DNA of 64,000 nucleotides from JAFAGX01 sp035624215. GTDB taxonomy: Bacteria; Acidobacteriota; Terriglobia; Terriglobales; Acidobacteriaceae. The stretch spans positions 1 to 64,000 of the forward strand of contig DASPRY010000136.1 in the NCBI GenBank assembly GCA_035624215.1, given 5' to 3'. The notes beneath the pieces are model-generated. The model saw only the letters and a list, made by a program, of their open reading frames with translations. It was not told the origin of the DNA and searched no databases. The first letter of the stretch is position 1, and the number at the start of each line of letters is the position of its first letter. Positions 42,813 through 52,290 of this stretch are shown here, one piece after another. The position numbers and the translations under genes were made by a program.

Positions 42813-43826
42813 ATGCAGGAAGCGAAACCGAACCTTACTTCGGAGACGAGCGCCAGCTCTCCGGAACTTAATCAGCCCGAAACGACGCCGGTTACGAGGC
42901 CGGCAGCGTTCGAAGGGATGCGCACAGTCTTTGTCGGAAGCGAGGGACTGCGCCCGGGATGGCGCCTATTCCTGTACTTCGGGATGGGCATCGTTCTGTT
43001 TTTGGCGCTTTCAAACCTGCAACATCTGGTTCCATCGCGGGGAGCTGGCTTCCTGTGGCAGCAAATGTTAACCCAGGTGGTCCTGGTCATCTCTTCGCTT
43101 ACTCCTGCGCTGGCGCTGGCGAAGATTGAAAGGCGGCCTTTTTGCGTTTATGGGCTGGCGATCCGCCAGGCGCGCACAAGACTATTCTGCATAGGGTTGC
43201 TCTGGGGGATTGCGGCGCTTTCGGTGCTTATGCTCCTGTTGCGTGGCGCAGGGGTCTTCTCGTTTGGAAGCTTGGGCCTTCATGGGTCACGCATTTTTAA
43301 GTTTGCTGTGTTCTGGGGTGGGTTCTTTTTTCTGGTGGGAGTCTTCGAGGAGTTCACGTTTCGCGGCTACGCGCAGTTCACTCTATCTCAAGCCATCGGA
43401 TTCTGGCCTGCTGCTTTTGTCTGGTCCCTAGTCTTCGGATCACTGCACCTCATTGGCAATGTCGGCGAGACCTGGTTAGGGTCACTGTGCGCGGCGCTGA
43501 TCGGATTGTTTTTCTGTTTTACACTCCGGCGAACTGGAACCTTATGGTTTGCAGTCGGCATGCACGCGTCCTGGGACTGGGGCGAAAGCTACCTGTACTC
43601 TGTTCCTGATAGCGGGGGAATGATACCGGGGCATCTGCTGAAGTCATCCTTTCATGGATCGCGCTGGCTGACCGGAGGCACGGTCGGGCCGGAAGGCAGT
43701 GTGCTGGCATTTGTGGTGATTGCGGCAGCGTGGGTGATATTCGACCGGATGTATCCGGAATCGCAAATCCGAGGGCAGACGGAGGCATCCGCCCCTACCA
43801 TCAGCGCCACGACCTACCACGAATAG
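42813..43826 (+). CDS. CPBP-family intramembrane metalloprotease
   Basis: A 337-residue membrane protein. Catalytic motifs of the CPBP (CAAX/bacteriocin-processing) family are all visible: EEFTFRGYAQ with Glu179-Glu180 and Arg184, FGSLHLIGN, and HASWDWGES. In bacteria these proteases act in protein maturation, signalling or bacteriocin self-immunity. I start at the ATG at 42813 with AAGGA upstream; ATGs at 42768 and 42792 are possible but the first would nearly touch the divergent gene. Its 3' end overlaps the convergent DUF4139 gene by 13 bases. Confidence 0.88.
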   Translation: MQEAKPNLTSETSASSPELNQPETTPVTRPAAFEGMRTVFVGSEGLRPGWRLFLYFGMGIVLFLALSNLQHLVPSRGAGFLWQQMLTQVVLVISSLTPALALAKIERRPFCVYGLAIRQARTRLFCIGLLWGIAALSVLMLLLRGAGVFSFGSLGLHGSRIFKFAVFWGGFFFLVGVFEEFTFRGYAQFTLSQAIGFWPAAFVWSLVFGSLHLIGNVGETWLGSLCAALIGLFFCFTLRRTGTLWFAVGMHASWDWGESYLYSVPDSGGMIPGHLLKSSFHGSRWLTGGTVGPEGSVLAFVVIAAAWVIFDRMYPESQIRGQTEASAPTISATTYHE

Positions 43827-45304
43827 TGTACGGTGTAGGTGACGACTTGCTCACCGTTGGGAGCTACCGTGATGGGGAACTCGACGGTTTGCGCGTCGGT
43901 CGTATTCGAGCTCTGTGACTGCTCGATCAGCTTCCAATTTGTCCAACGATACAGGTGCTCGACCACCCGCACGTTCACCGCTTCTTTCTTGTGATTGCGC
44001 ACCTTAATCTCGAAGGATTCCTCCATCCAGTTGTTTTTTGAATCTACGTGGAAGTTCGTGCGCTTGCGTTCACCGACTACATCGAAAGCATTGCCGGTAT
44101 AGACGCGGATCATCTCGTCTTTCGGGGTGTGATCGATCTGGTTTTCGCCAACGAACTCCAGGCTGCCATCGGTATCACGGCGATAGAAGCGGAGTCTGCC
44201 CTTGGGAAGCGGCATACCGAGGTGATTTGCGTCGGCGTTCTTGAATTCCTCCATGACCCAAACCTTGGGATTGGATTGGGTGCCGTAGTTGGGATCGTTG
44301 CGAATCTGCTCCTGATTGAAGTAGCCGTACTGCGCGATTTTCACGCCGTCGTAAACGTAGACTCTCTGCGCGTGAATGCCGGTGGCGCGGACGAACTCCA
44401 CTTGCTTGGTTTCCTGGTCGCGCAGAGTGGTGGGCCGGTCCAGGGTGTAGAGATGGAATTCGTCGAAGGATTTCTCCTGCACTGGAGGGGCCATTGCCTC
44501 CCGATCCATCGCTTTGGCTTCGGCAGCATAGATCGCGCCACCAACGCCAGGCGCCTGGATTTTGTTCACATCTCCTGCCATCAGTTTGATACGCGCGTTC
44601 TCGAAGGTCTTGCCGCTCTGGTTGCTCATGGTGACCCAGCCGATCATGTCGAGCAGGTCGAAGTTGCTGGTCGATTTGTCGGAGACGACGAGGTTGTAGT
44701 CGGCATGCCAACTCATGCCGCCGCTTACATACGAAACCTCAGCATCAAATGATGCCGCCTCATTGCTCTCGATCAGCCAATTTAGCGTGGGTTTGAGGAT
44801 GGAATCGCTGGTGAGCGCAGGAAACAGCGGCTGCCCGGGCAAGCCGAAACGGAGCACGCCATCGACTTCGATGAGCGGCTGCATGTAGCTGGTTTGGGGA
44901 TAGCCGCTCGGAATACTTCCGCTTGGGACGTAGCCGCTGCGAACAATTTTGCCTTTTACGATCTCCTGCTTGTCGCCGTGCTGTACCAGGAAATCGATCG
45001 TTTTGCCTTCATAGAAGGAAAGCAGCAGTTCCTGCGAAATAGGATCGTTGCGGTAGTTCTGTTCGAGAATTTGCAGGGCATGACCGCTGGCATCGCGCAG
45101 AATCACGGAATCGGGCTCAAGATGAGCGGCGATGCCAGAGTACGATACCTGGTTGACTCCGGCCTTCAGCGCCATGGGGAAGCGCTCTCGAGCAACGAAG
45201 AAATTTCCGTTGTAGATGGTCAGCGCCGGTTGAGTGTCGGCTGCCTTTCCCTCCGCCAGAGCCAAATTGCAGAAGCAGCACAGAAGCAGTATCAGTTTTC
45301 TCAT
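43814..45304 (-). CDS. DUF4139 domain-containing exported protein
   Basis: A 496-residue protein with a signal peptide (MRKLILLLCCFCNLALA). The N-terminal part (LTIYNGNFFVARERFPMALK) and the core (LNWLIESNEAASFDAEVSYV then GMSWHADYNLVV, MIGWVTMSNQSGKTF) are typical of DUF4139 proteins of unknown function; the end PNGEQVVTYTVHYSW is family-like. The start at 45304 is fixed by the signal peptide; the frame is open further upstream through repeat-rich DNA. It lies downstream of gyrB but about 230 bases away. Confidence 0.85.
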   Translation of the reverse strand: MRKLILLLCCFCNLALAEGKAADTQPALTIYNGNFFVARERFPMALKAGVNQVSYSGIAAHLEPDSVILRDASGHALQILEQNYRNDPISQELLLSFYEGKTIDFLVQHGDKQEIVKGKIVRSGYVPSGSIPSGYPQTSYMQPLIEVDGVLRFGLPGQPLFPALTSDSILKPTLNWLIESNEAASFDAEVSYVSGGMSWHADYNLVVSDKSTSNFDLLDMIGWVTMSNQSGKTFENARIKLMAGDVNKIQAPGVGGAIYAAEAKAMDREAMAPPVQEKSFDEFHLYTLDRPTTLRDQETKQVEFVRATGIHAQRVYVYDGVKIAQYGYFNQEQIRNDPNYGTQSNPKVWVMEEFKNADANHLGMPLPKGRLRFYRRDTDGSLEFVGENQIDHTPKDEMIRVYTGNAFDVVGERKRTNFHVDSKNNWMEESFEIKVRNHKKEAVNVRVVEHLYRWTNWKLIEQSQSSNTTDAQTVEFPITVAPNGEQVVTYTVHYSW

Positions 45305-45495
45305 CGAAGTTTTCCTCTCGAGCGCGCGGAAGGGGAAGTTCCGCCCTGTGTGGAGAACGGGAGTTCCGCAGGAACTTGCAGAGCGGCGTTGACCACAGAG
45401 GGCACAGAGTAGCACAGAGGTAATCAGGAGTAACTTGCTGTGTAGCGCAGGCGCCCTCGCCTGCAAAAAAATAGCTGCCGAGCTTCGCTCGGCTT

Positions 45496-45522
45496 GGACG
45501 GGCGAGGCGCCCGTCCCCACAC
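45496..45522. repeat. Palindromic repeat downstream of gyrB
   Basis: GGACGGGCG (45496-45504) is inverted as CGCCCGTCC (45508-45516) with loop AGG, followed by CCACACG. It belongs by sequence to the same hairpin-plus-CCACA family as the repeat at 33646. It lies about ten bases past the gyrB stop and may end or protect the transcript, but lacks a T-run. Confidence 0.6.
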
Positions 45523-45530
45523 GAGAAAGA

Positions 45531-48170
45531 CTAAATGTCCAGGTTCTTTACGTCGAGGGCGTTATCTTCGATGAACTTGCGGCGAGCTTCGACATCTTCG
45601 CCCATGAGAGTAGTGAAAATCGTTTCACACTCCGCGATGTCCTCGAGCTTTACGGATAACAGAGTGCGGCGCTCGGGATCCATGGTGGTTTCCCAGAGCT
45701 GCGGCGCGGTCATCTCACCCAGTCCCTTGTAGCGCTGGATATCGTAGCCTTTGCGGCCTTCGGCGAGGACGTAGTCGCGGAGATCGCGGGGGGTGGTCTT
45801 CTCGGCCACCTCTGGTTCGGGCTTCTTTTTGGCTGGCTTCACTGTAGCTTCTCTCGTTGTCTTCCTCTCGGTCTTGTCCAAGTCCTCGCCTTCGGCGGCG
45901 CTCAATTCTTCGCCCTCGCCGTTGCCATTCTTTGCCACAGGTTTGGCCAGCGTTTCCACGATGAATGGCGGTTCCATGTAAGGTTCGATCTGCTTGAATT
46001 TCGAGAGCAACTGGCGATACTCGGGGGTCGAAGCCAATTCCCAGTTGATGAGATGCTCGGCGCCCTGGGAGTTGACGTAGCGCACTTCCCACAGCGTGTG
46101 CTCTTCATCAAAGCGCATTTCAACTTCCTTGAACTGGCGCTCTTTTTGCAGCTTCTTCAGTTCTTTTTCGAGCTTCTCAATCTTTTTCGGGGGCGTCTTT
46201 TTGTCGCCTTCAAAATCGCCTCGCTTGGAAAGGTCGAGTTTGGGAAGCAAATCGGTGACTTTCTCGTCGCGTACGCGCTTGCCGACTTTTTCGTAGAGTT
46301 TCAGATATTCGTCCAGAACGGTGATGAACTTGGCCAAGGCCGCGCCTTCCAGCTTGGCTGCGCCCTCGCCATAGCGGACGACGAGGCCCTCCGAGGCGCG
46401 CTTCACCATGACTTTGACGTATTCCTTTTCGTCTTTGATGTACTGCAGCGATTTGCCCTTCTTGATCGAGAACAACGGCGGCTGGGCAATGAAGACGTTG
46501 CCGCGCTTGATCAGCTCCTGCATGTGGCGGAAGAAGAAGGTAAGGAGGAGGGTGCGGATGTGGCTGCCGTCGACGTCGGCATCGGTCATTAGGATGATTT
46601 TGCCGTAGCGCAATTTGCTGGCATCGAAGTCTTCCTTGGAAATGCCGGTGCCAAGCGCCGTGATCATGGCACGAATTTCCTCGTGGCCGAGCATCTTGTC
46701 GTAGCGGGCTTTTTCGACGTTGAGAATTTTTCCTTTGAGGGGAAGAATTGCCTGGAAACGACGATCGCGTCCCTGCTTGGCGGTGCCACCGGCGGACTCG
46801 CCCTCAACCAGGAAGAGTTCGCAGCGATCTGGCTCGCGCTCGGAACAATCGGCGAGCTTGCCCGGCAGACCTCCGCCATCGAGAGCACCTTTGCGTCGCG
46901 TAAGATCGCGCGCTTTTCTCGCGGCTTCGCGCGCGCGGGCAGCGTCGAGAGCTTTGTTGATGATTTTGCGCGCGGCAGTTGGATTCTGCTCCAGGTAAGC
47001 GCCCAGGCGTTCGTTCACGAACGCCTGCACGATGCCGGCGATATCGGAATTCAACTTGCCCTTGGTCTGGCCTTCAAACTGGGGCTGGGGCAGCTTTACG
47101 CTAATCACCGCAACCAGGCCTTCACGCACATCGTCGCCAGTAAGATTTTCTTTTACGTCCTTGAACAAGCCTATCTGCTGGCCGGCATAGTTGATCGTCC
47201 GGGTGAGCGAGGTGCGAAAGCCCGAAAGATGCGATCCGCCATCGACGGTATTGATGTTGTTGGCGAAGCTGAAAATCGTTTCAGAATAGCCGTCGTTGTA
47301 TTGCAGACCGATCTCCATGGTGACACCATCGCGCTCGGCTTCCATGTAGATGGGTTTATCGTGGAGCAGCGATTTGCCGCGGTTCAGGTGTTTGATAAAT
47401 TCGGAGATGCCACCGTTGTACTTGAACTCGGCTCTCTTCGGCTCCCCGGTTTTGGGATCGGTGGTGCGCTCATCGACCAACGTGATCAGCAGTCCCTTAT
47501 TGAGGAATGCCAGTTCGCGCAGGCGTTGAGCAAGCGTGTCAAAGTTATACTCGGTGACAGTGAAGATTTCCCGGTCCGGAAGGAAGTGAACCTTCGTGCC
47601 GGTTTTTATTTTCGCGGCACCGGTCTTCTTGAGCTTGCTGGTGGGGTCGCCTTTGGAATAGGTCTGCTCCCAGGTAAAGCCATCGCGCCAGATCTCCAAC
47701 TCCAACTCTTCACTGAGCGCATTCACGCAGGAGACGCCGACTCCGTGCAGTCCGCCAGAAACTTTGTAGGACGATGTATCGAATTTTCCGCCGGCGTGGA
47801 GCTTGGTCATCACAACTTCGGCAGCGGGAATCTTCTCGCCATCAATATCCATGTTGTCAACGGGAATGCCGCGGCCGTTGTCGACGACCGTGATCGAGTT
47901 GTCGATATGAATGGTGACTTCGATCTTGTCGGCGAATCCGGCGAGCGCCTCATCGACGGAGTTGTCTACAACTTCGTAGACCAGATGGTGCAGGCCGAGC
48001 TCACCGGTCGAACCAATGTACATCGCTGGGCGCTTGCGCACGGCTTCCATGCCGCCCAGAACCTTAATCGACTCGGCAGTGTACTCACCGTTCGTTCCGT
48101 TGATGGGGGTAGCCCTCCCGTTTTTATTCTTGGTATCGACGATGGCTGTGGTGATCTCTTTTGTGGCCAT
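45531..48170 (-). CDS. gyrB: DNA gyrase subunit B
   Basis: An 879-residue ATPase subunit of gyrase. The GHKL ATP site shows VDNSVDEALAGF, VVDNGRGIP and GLHGVGVSCVNALS; the TOPRIM domain shows LFLVEGESAGGTAKQGRDR and MTDADVDGSHIRTLLLTFFFR; the end has QRYKGLGEMTAPQLWETTM. It is longer than the usual 640-800 residues, because of a charged, low-complexity insertion between about 715 and 790 (KNGNGEGEELSAAEGEDL). The ATG at 48170 is family-like. gyrA lies about 7 kb away and is transcribed in the same direction, not in one operon. Confidence 0.97.
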   Translation of the reverse strand: MATKEITTAIVDTKNKNGRATPINGTNGEYTAESIKVLGGMEAVRKRPAMYIGSTGELGLHHLVYEVVDNSVDEALAGFADKIEVTIHIDNSITVVDNGRGIPVDNMDIDGEKIPAAEVVMTKLHAGGKFDTSSYKVSGGLHGVGVSCVNALSEELELEIWRDGFTWEQTYSKGDPTSKLKKTGAAKIKTGTKVHFLPDREIFTVTEYNFDTLAQRLRELAFLNKGLLITLVDERTTDPKTGEPKRAEFKYNGGISEFIKHLNRGKSLLHDKPIYMEAERDGVTMEIGLQYNDGYSETIFSFANNINTVDGGSHLSGFRTSLTRTINYAGQQIGLFKDVKENLTGDDVREGLVAVISVKLPQPQFEGQTKGKLNSDIAGIVQAFVNERLGAYLEQNPTAARKIINKALDAARAREAARKARDLTRRKGALDGGGLPGKLADCSEREPDRCELFLVEGESAGGTAKQGRDRRFQAILPLKGKILNVEKARYDKMLGHEEIRAMITALGTGISKEDFDASKLRYGKIILMTDADVDGSHIRTLLLTFFFRHMQELIKRGNVFIAQPPLFSIKKGKSLQYIKDEKEYVKVMVKRASEGLVVRYGEGAAKLEGAALAKFITVLDEYLKLYEKVGKRVRDEKVTDLLPKLDLSKRGDFEGDKKTPPKKIEKLEKELKKLQKERQFKEVEMRFDEEHTLWEVRYVNSQGAEHLINWELASTPEYRQLLSKFKQIEPYMEPPFIVETLAKPVAKNGNGEGEELSAAEGEDLDKTERKTTREATVKPAKKKPEPEVAEKTTPRDLRDYVLAEGRKGYDIQRYKGLGEMTAPQLWETTMDPERRTLLSVKLEDIAECETIFTTLMGEDVEARRKFIEDNALDVKNLDI

Positions 48171-48286
48171 TCAGCTCCGTGGGGGATAGCCGGATTGAGT
48201 TCCCTCGGGCACGCCCTTTCAGAACGTCAAAGTAAGCTCAACCTACTGAATTTACTTATAGTTATGCCGCTTGGAAACTACTCAAA

Positions 48287-48295
48287 TTCTACCAT
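48287..48295 (-). promoter_or_regulatory. Extended -10 promoter element of gyrB
   Basis: On the minus strand TGGTAGAAT (48295 to 48287) is an extended -10, about 115 bases above the gyrB start. It shares ATGGTA(G/T)AATT with the gyrA element at 38417-38425. No -35 is evident. Confidence 0.45.
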
Positions 48296-48371
48296 ATTCG
48301 AAGCGGTTTTTCGACCCGGAACCGTGCCAGTAAACCCTGATTCTGCTAGGGCTTAGAGGGAATAAAATCTG

Positions 48372-49019
48372 TCATTTGGAGGGTTCGGCGGAGTTCCGTG
48401 AGTGTTTGACAGGAGTGCCAAATTTAAGCCACTCCAGCAGCTGCTGTACCTCATCATCGCTGGTGCCAATGAAGGTGAACGAGAGCACGTATCCCCGCAT
48501 GAGCATGGCCAACGTGCTCTGGTGCATGCCGACGTTGCTGGCTTGCTTGACGAAATCGCGGCGCACGATGGGCTTGCCATCGACAGGGAATTCGTAGGGG
48601 TCGTTGACTGGTTTCAGTCCCTTGGCTTCGGTGACTTCACTGATGGGACCAAAATATTGCGCGGCGTTTTTCAAACCGGGATAGGAAGAAATACTTTCGG
48701 CAGCGATCACGACAGCGGCATTCACGGAACTGCCCGCAGCTTGTGGAGGCCGTTCGAAAACACTGAGCAGAACCGTAGATCTTGATGGATCGGCTGAAGC
48801 TTCGCGCATTTCGTCAGTTCGATCCACCCAGCCGTAAGCTAATCGATAGCTGAAACCGAAGAACGGATTCTTGTAGATGCCATTTGTGATTTCGCCGAGG
48901 TCAGGTGTCGCGGGCGTGGCTTTGGCAGAATCTTGTTTGGAATCCTGCGCCTCGAGAACGCAGGTGAGAGACAGCACGGCGATAGCACATAAAATCAGGC
49001 GGGGTCGGCAGATAAGCAT
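48372..49019 (-). CDS. Exported hypothetical protein
   Basis: A 215-residue protein with a signal peptide (ILCAIAVLSLTCVLEA). The mature part starts TNGIYKNPFFGFSYRLAYGWVDR, which recalls small photosystem II PsbP-like or lipoprotein domains in which a substrate-binding beta fold begins with a YxN..FGFSY pattern, but I cannot name a family. I start at the ATG at 49019 so that the signal peptide is N-terminal. It lies between mscL and gyrB on the same strand. Confidence 0.65.
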   Translation of the reverse strand: MLICRPRLILCAIAVLSLTCVLEAQDSKQDSAKATPATPDLGEITNGIYKNPFFGFSYRLAYGWVDRTDEMREASADPSRSTVLLSVFERPPQAAGSSVNAAVVIAAESISSYPGLKNAAQYFGPISEVTEAKGLKPVNDPYEFPVDGKPIVRRDFVKQASNVGMHQSTLAMLMRGYVLSFTFIGTSDDEVQQLLEWLKFGTPVKHSRNSAEPSK

Positions 49020-49070
49020 GGTGCGGCCCCAGAATATCACTTTGTAGAGACGCGGCTCGCTGGCTGCCGC

Positions 49071-49493
49071 CTAGTCTGCAGCGAGGCCCACGGCCACTGG
49101 TTGCGAACAATGGGCACAGCGCCTGGCATCGATTGGAATCTCGCTCAGGCACTCAGGACACTTTTTGGTCGTGGGATCGGCGGGTGTTGGAGCCTTGCGC
49201 ATGCGCGCTACCAGCATGTTCACCGGCGTCACCACAAAGAAATAAACGGCTGCGGCGACTAATAAGAACGAGATGGCTGCATTGATGAAATCGCCGAGGG
49301 CGAACACGCTGCCGTTGACGGTGAAAGTGATGGCGGAGAAATCGGGTTTGCCCACGATCGCAGCAATGAGCGGAGTGAGCAGGTCTTTGGTGAAAGCTGA
49401 AACAACCGTGGCAAAAGCTGCGCCGATCACCACGCCGACTGCCATATCAATCACATTCCCACGCAAAATGAATTGCTTGAATCCTTTCAGCAT
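49071..49493 (-). CDS. mscL: Large-conductance mechanosensitive channel with C-terminal zinc ribbon
   Basis: A 140-residue MscL, which opens under membrane tension to release solutes. It begins MLKGFKQFILRGNVIDMAVG with the gating helix M1, and has M2 at about 72-90 (NAAISFLLVAAAVYFFVV). After the usual cytoplasmic helix start it has an added zinc ribbon: CPEC at 112-115 and CAHC at 126-129. In E. coli the C-terminus is a helical bundle instead. The start at 49493 matches the family and is preceded by GGGACC; the frame is open upstream to 49568. Confidence 0.93.
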   Translation of the reverse strand: MLKGFKQFILRGNVIDMAVGVVIGAAFATVVSAFTKDLLTPLIAAIVGKPDFSAITFTVNGSVFALGDFINAAISFLLVAAAVYFFVVTPVNMLVARMRKAPTPADPTTKKCPECLSEIPIDARRCAHCSQPVAVGLAAD

Positions 49494-49612
49494 AGGGTCC
49501 CTCCGAGCAAGCGAGTGGTGTTCAAATTTACGGCTAGAGAGACCGGACGTCAAGGACGCGGGGCACACGCGGTGGGTTTTTATTGCCTGCGGAGGTGGCG
49601 GTTGAACAGTGT

Positions 49613-50728
49613 TCAGATGCGCATGGGCATCACGATGTAGCGGTACTTGTAATCTTCGCTGTCGGCGGGGCGCATCTGGCCTGCAGATTGGGGATCTTTG
49701 AATTCCAGCCGCACATCGCCGCTGCCAGTGGCCTTAAGAAAATCGAGCAGATATTGCGCATTGAAGCCGATGGCCAGGGTGTCGCCATTGTAGTCGGTTT
49801 CAATTGAGTCTTCCGACTCGCCCATTTCGGCCGAAGAAGCGGAGAGTTTGAGTTCGCCTTTTTCGAGGCGAAGACGCACGGCGCGCGAGCGCTCGTCGGC
49901 GAACTGGGCCACGCGCGAGATGGCCGCATTCAGATCGTCGCCGTGCACACTAACAATCTTGTTGTTGTCCTGGGGCAGCACGGCTTCGTAGTTGGGGAAC
50001 TGGCCGGTAAGCTGGCGGGAGGTCAGGAGCCTGCCGCCGATGCGGAAGTACAGTGTGGATTCGTCTTTGGCAAATTCGATGTCGTCGGCTTCGGTGGAAT
50101 CGAGCAGCGACTTCAGTTCATCCATCGCTTTCTTGGGCACCAGCGTCTTTATTTCACCCGAGACGCCATCAAATTTTGCTCCAGTGCGTTCGACATGCGC
50201 CAAGCGGTGTCCGTCGGTAGCCACCATGGTGATCGATTCCGGTTTCAGCACCATGAGCGCGCCATTGAGCGTGTAGCGCGATTCTTCGCTAGCTATGGCA
50301 AATCCGGTTTTCGCGATCATGGCACGCAACACCTGCGCGGGAATCTTCACCACTCCGGAGGTCGGAAACGCGGGAAGACTGGGGAAGTTAGAGCGGGCCA
50401 TGCCGACCATCTTGGTATTCGAGCGGCCGCAACGAATGCTGACCCAATGGTTCTCGAGCAGCTTGATGGTGATATCGGCATCGGGCAGCAGCTTCACGTA
50501 GTCGTGCAGCTTGCGTGCGGGGATGGTACACGAGCCTTCCTTTTTCACCTTAGCCGGGCATGAGGTGCGCAGGCTCAAGTCCAGATCGGTGGCGGTGAGC
50601 GACAGTTTATCGCCGCCGGCTTCGAACAAGTAATTCGACAGGATAGGGATGGTGGTCTTGCGTTCGACCACTCCTTGCGTCGCGGTAAGCTCGCGCAAAA
50701 GCTCAAACTTGCTGACGGTTATTTCCAT
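49613..50728 (-). CDS. dnaN: DNA polymerase III beta subunit (sliding clamp)
   Basis: A 371-residue clamp with three structural repeats. It starts MEITVSKFELLRELTATQGV; TIPILSNYLFEA, FPSLPAF and the C-terminal KYRYIVMPMRI are typical. It encircles DNA and tethers the polymerase. I start at the ATG at 50728, which gives the usual length; an in-frame start 14 codons earlier is possible. It lies about 190 bases below dnaA on the same strand, in the common dnaA-dnaN order. Confidence 0.97.
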   Translation of the reverse strand: MEITVSKFELLRELTATQGVVERKTTIPILSNYLFEAGGDKLSLTATDLDLSLRTSCPAKVKKEGSCTIPARKLHDYVKLLPDADITIKLLENHWVSIRCGRSNTKMVGMARSNFPSLPAFPTSGVVKIPAQVLRAMIAKTGFAIASEESRYTLNGALMVLKPESITMVATDGHRLAHVERTGAKFDGVSGEIKTLVPKKAMDELKSLLDSTEADDIEFAKDESTLYFRIGGRLLTSRQLTGQFPNYEAVLPQDNNKIVSVHGDDLNAAISRVAQFADERSRAVRLRLEKGELKLSASSAEMGESEDSIETDYNGDTLAIGFNAQYLLDFLKATGSGDVRLEFKDPQSAGQMRPADSEDYKYRYIVMPMRI

Positions 50729-50913
50729 GGTGCTGGTACCTGCCGCGGTGGCAATCGCTTCGACCGGCATAGCGGGATTCCCCCGGTTGGTGGCGCTATT
50801 AGGATACTTCCGTTATATCAAACAAAAACCGCAGTGGACGCGAAATCCGATGGCTTTATTGCCTCTGGCTACGCTCGGTCAAAACTCAGGCTGGGTTTGA
50901 CGAACGGGTTCAC

Positions 50914-52290
50914 TTATCCGCCCAACTGCTCAGTCAACTTGTTAACGAGCCGATTCAAATCTTTATCTGTCTTGCGGGCCTCGTCGATCTTCTCCACGGA
51001 ATGCAGAACCGTGGTGTGGTGCTTACCGCCGAATTGCCTTCCAATCTCGGGCAGCGAAGCCTCGGTCAGGTGCTTGGCAAGATACATGGCGATCTGCCGC
51101 GGGTAAACAATTGCGCGCGAGTTGTTTTTCGCCTTGATCTCGACCAGGCGCAAGCCGAATTGTTCAGCTACCGCCTTCTGGATCGACTCGATTGTGACCT
51201 TGCGGGCTTGCGAGTCGATGAAATTCTTCAGCACCTGTTGGGTGTAGGGGAGGGTGATTTCTGCACCGATCAGGGATGAGTGTGCCACTAGGCGGATGAG
51301 CGCGCCTTCCAACTCGCGAACATTGGAGCGGATGTTGGAAGCGATGTACAAAGCCACATCAGTGGGCAGCGTGACCTTTTCTTGCTCGGCTTTCTTCTGC
51401 AGAATCGCTACCTTGGTCTCCAGGTCGGGAGGCTGGATGTCGGCGATCAGACCCCATTCAAAGCGGCTGCGCAGCCGGTCCTCGATTTCCGCCAATTCTT
51501 TGGGCGGGCGATCGCTGGCAATCACGATCTGCTTCATCGACTCGTGCAGCGCATTAAAGGTATGAAAGAACTCCTCCTGGGTGCGCTCTTTCTGGGCAAT
51601 AAATTGGATGTCGTCGATGAGCAGCACATCCATATTGCGGAACTTGTCGCGGAAGCTGGTCATCTTGTCGTAGCGCAGCGAGTTGATCATGTCGTTGGTG
51701 AACTTGTCGCTGGAAACGTAGCAGATGGCAGCTTGCGGCTGGCGCTTGGCAATTTCATGCCCGATGGCCTGCATGAGGTGGGTCTTGCCCATGCCTACAC
51801 CACCGTACAGGAAGAGCGGATTGTAGGCTTTGGAGGGACGCTCGGCGACTGCCTGGCAGGCAGCATGAGCGAACTGGTTGCCGCTGCCGATGACGAAAGC
51901 GTCGAAGGTATAGCGCGGGTTCAGTTGCGCAGCACCGTCCCAGTCGAAGCGGGATTGCGTCACATGGGCTGCGGGGGCGGGCAAGGCCGACAACCCGCCA
52001 TCATGACGAAGCGGAGTGGCTGCCGGGTCGCTCTCCGGGGTGACGAACTGCACCTCCTGATACTCGAGCCCGAGATTATCGAGAGCTTCCTGGATCAGGT
52101 CGAGGTATTTATCATTCTGACGGCGCGCCTCTTCGGTTTCGACCCGCACATACAAGACGCCGCCGCTCGCGTGACTGTAGCGCGTGGGCTTGAGCCAGCG
52201 ATCGTAGGCGGGCCGGTTGATCTTCTTTTCCAGCGCGTCGAGGATGCGCAACCACGGGTTAGGAGTAAGAGTTGGAGTTGGGACGGACAT
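50914..52290 (-). CDS. dnaA: Chromosomal replication initiator protein DnaA
   Basis: A 458-residue AAA+ protein. Domain I at about 1-80, a short linker, then Walker A GGVGMGKTHL, Walker B VLLIDDIQF, and the C-terminal DNA-binding domain with the signature KHHTTVLHSVEKI. It opens the origin and loads the helicase. The ATG at 52290 gives a normal N-terminus. It reads away from rpmH, with a 548-base gap that is the best candidate for oriC. Confidence 0.98.
   Translation of the reverse strand: MSVPTPTLTPNPWLRILDALEKKINRPAYDRWLKPTRYSHASGGVLYVRVETEEARRQNDKYLDLIQEALDNLGLEYQEVQFVTPESDPAATPLRHDGGLSALPAPAAHVTQSRFDWDGAAQLNPRYTFDAFVIGSGNQFAHAACQAVAERPSKAYNPLFLYGGVGMGKTHLMQAIGHEIAKRQPQAAICYVSSDKFTNDMINSLRYDKMTSFRDKFRNMDVLLIDDIQFIAQKERTQEEFFHTFNALHESMKQIVIASDRPPKELAEIEDRLRSRFEWGLIADIQPPDLETKVAILQKKAEQEKVTLPTDVALYIASNIRSNVRELEGALIRLVAHSSLIGAEITLPYTQQVLKNFIDSQARKVTIESIQKAVAEQFGLRLVEIKAKNNSRAIVYPRQIAMYLAKHLTEASLPEIGRQFGGKHHTTVLHSVEKIDEARKTDKDLNRLVNKLTEQLGG

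Noticed and set aside
46683..48356. 557-codon open frame on the plus strand
   Set aside because: It is antisense to gyrB and has no recognisable protein features; long shadow frames are expected in GC-rich genes.
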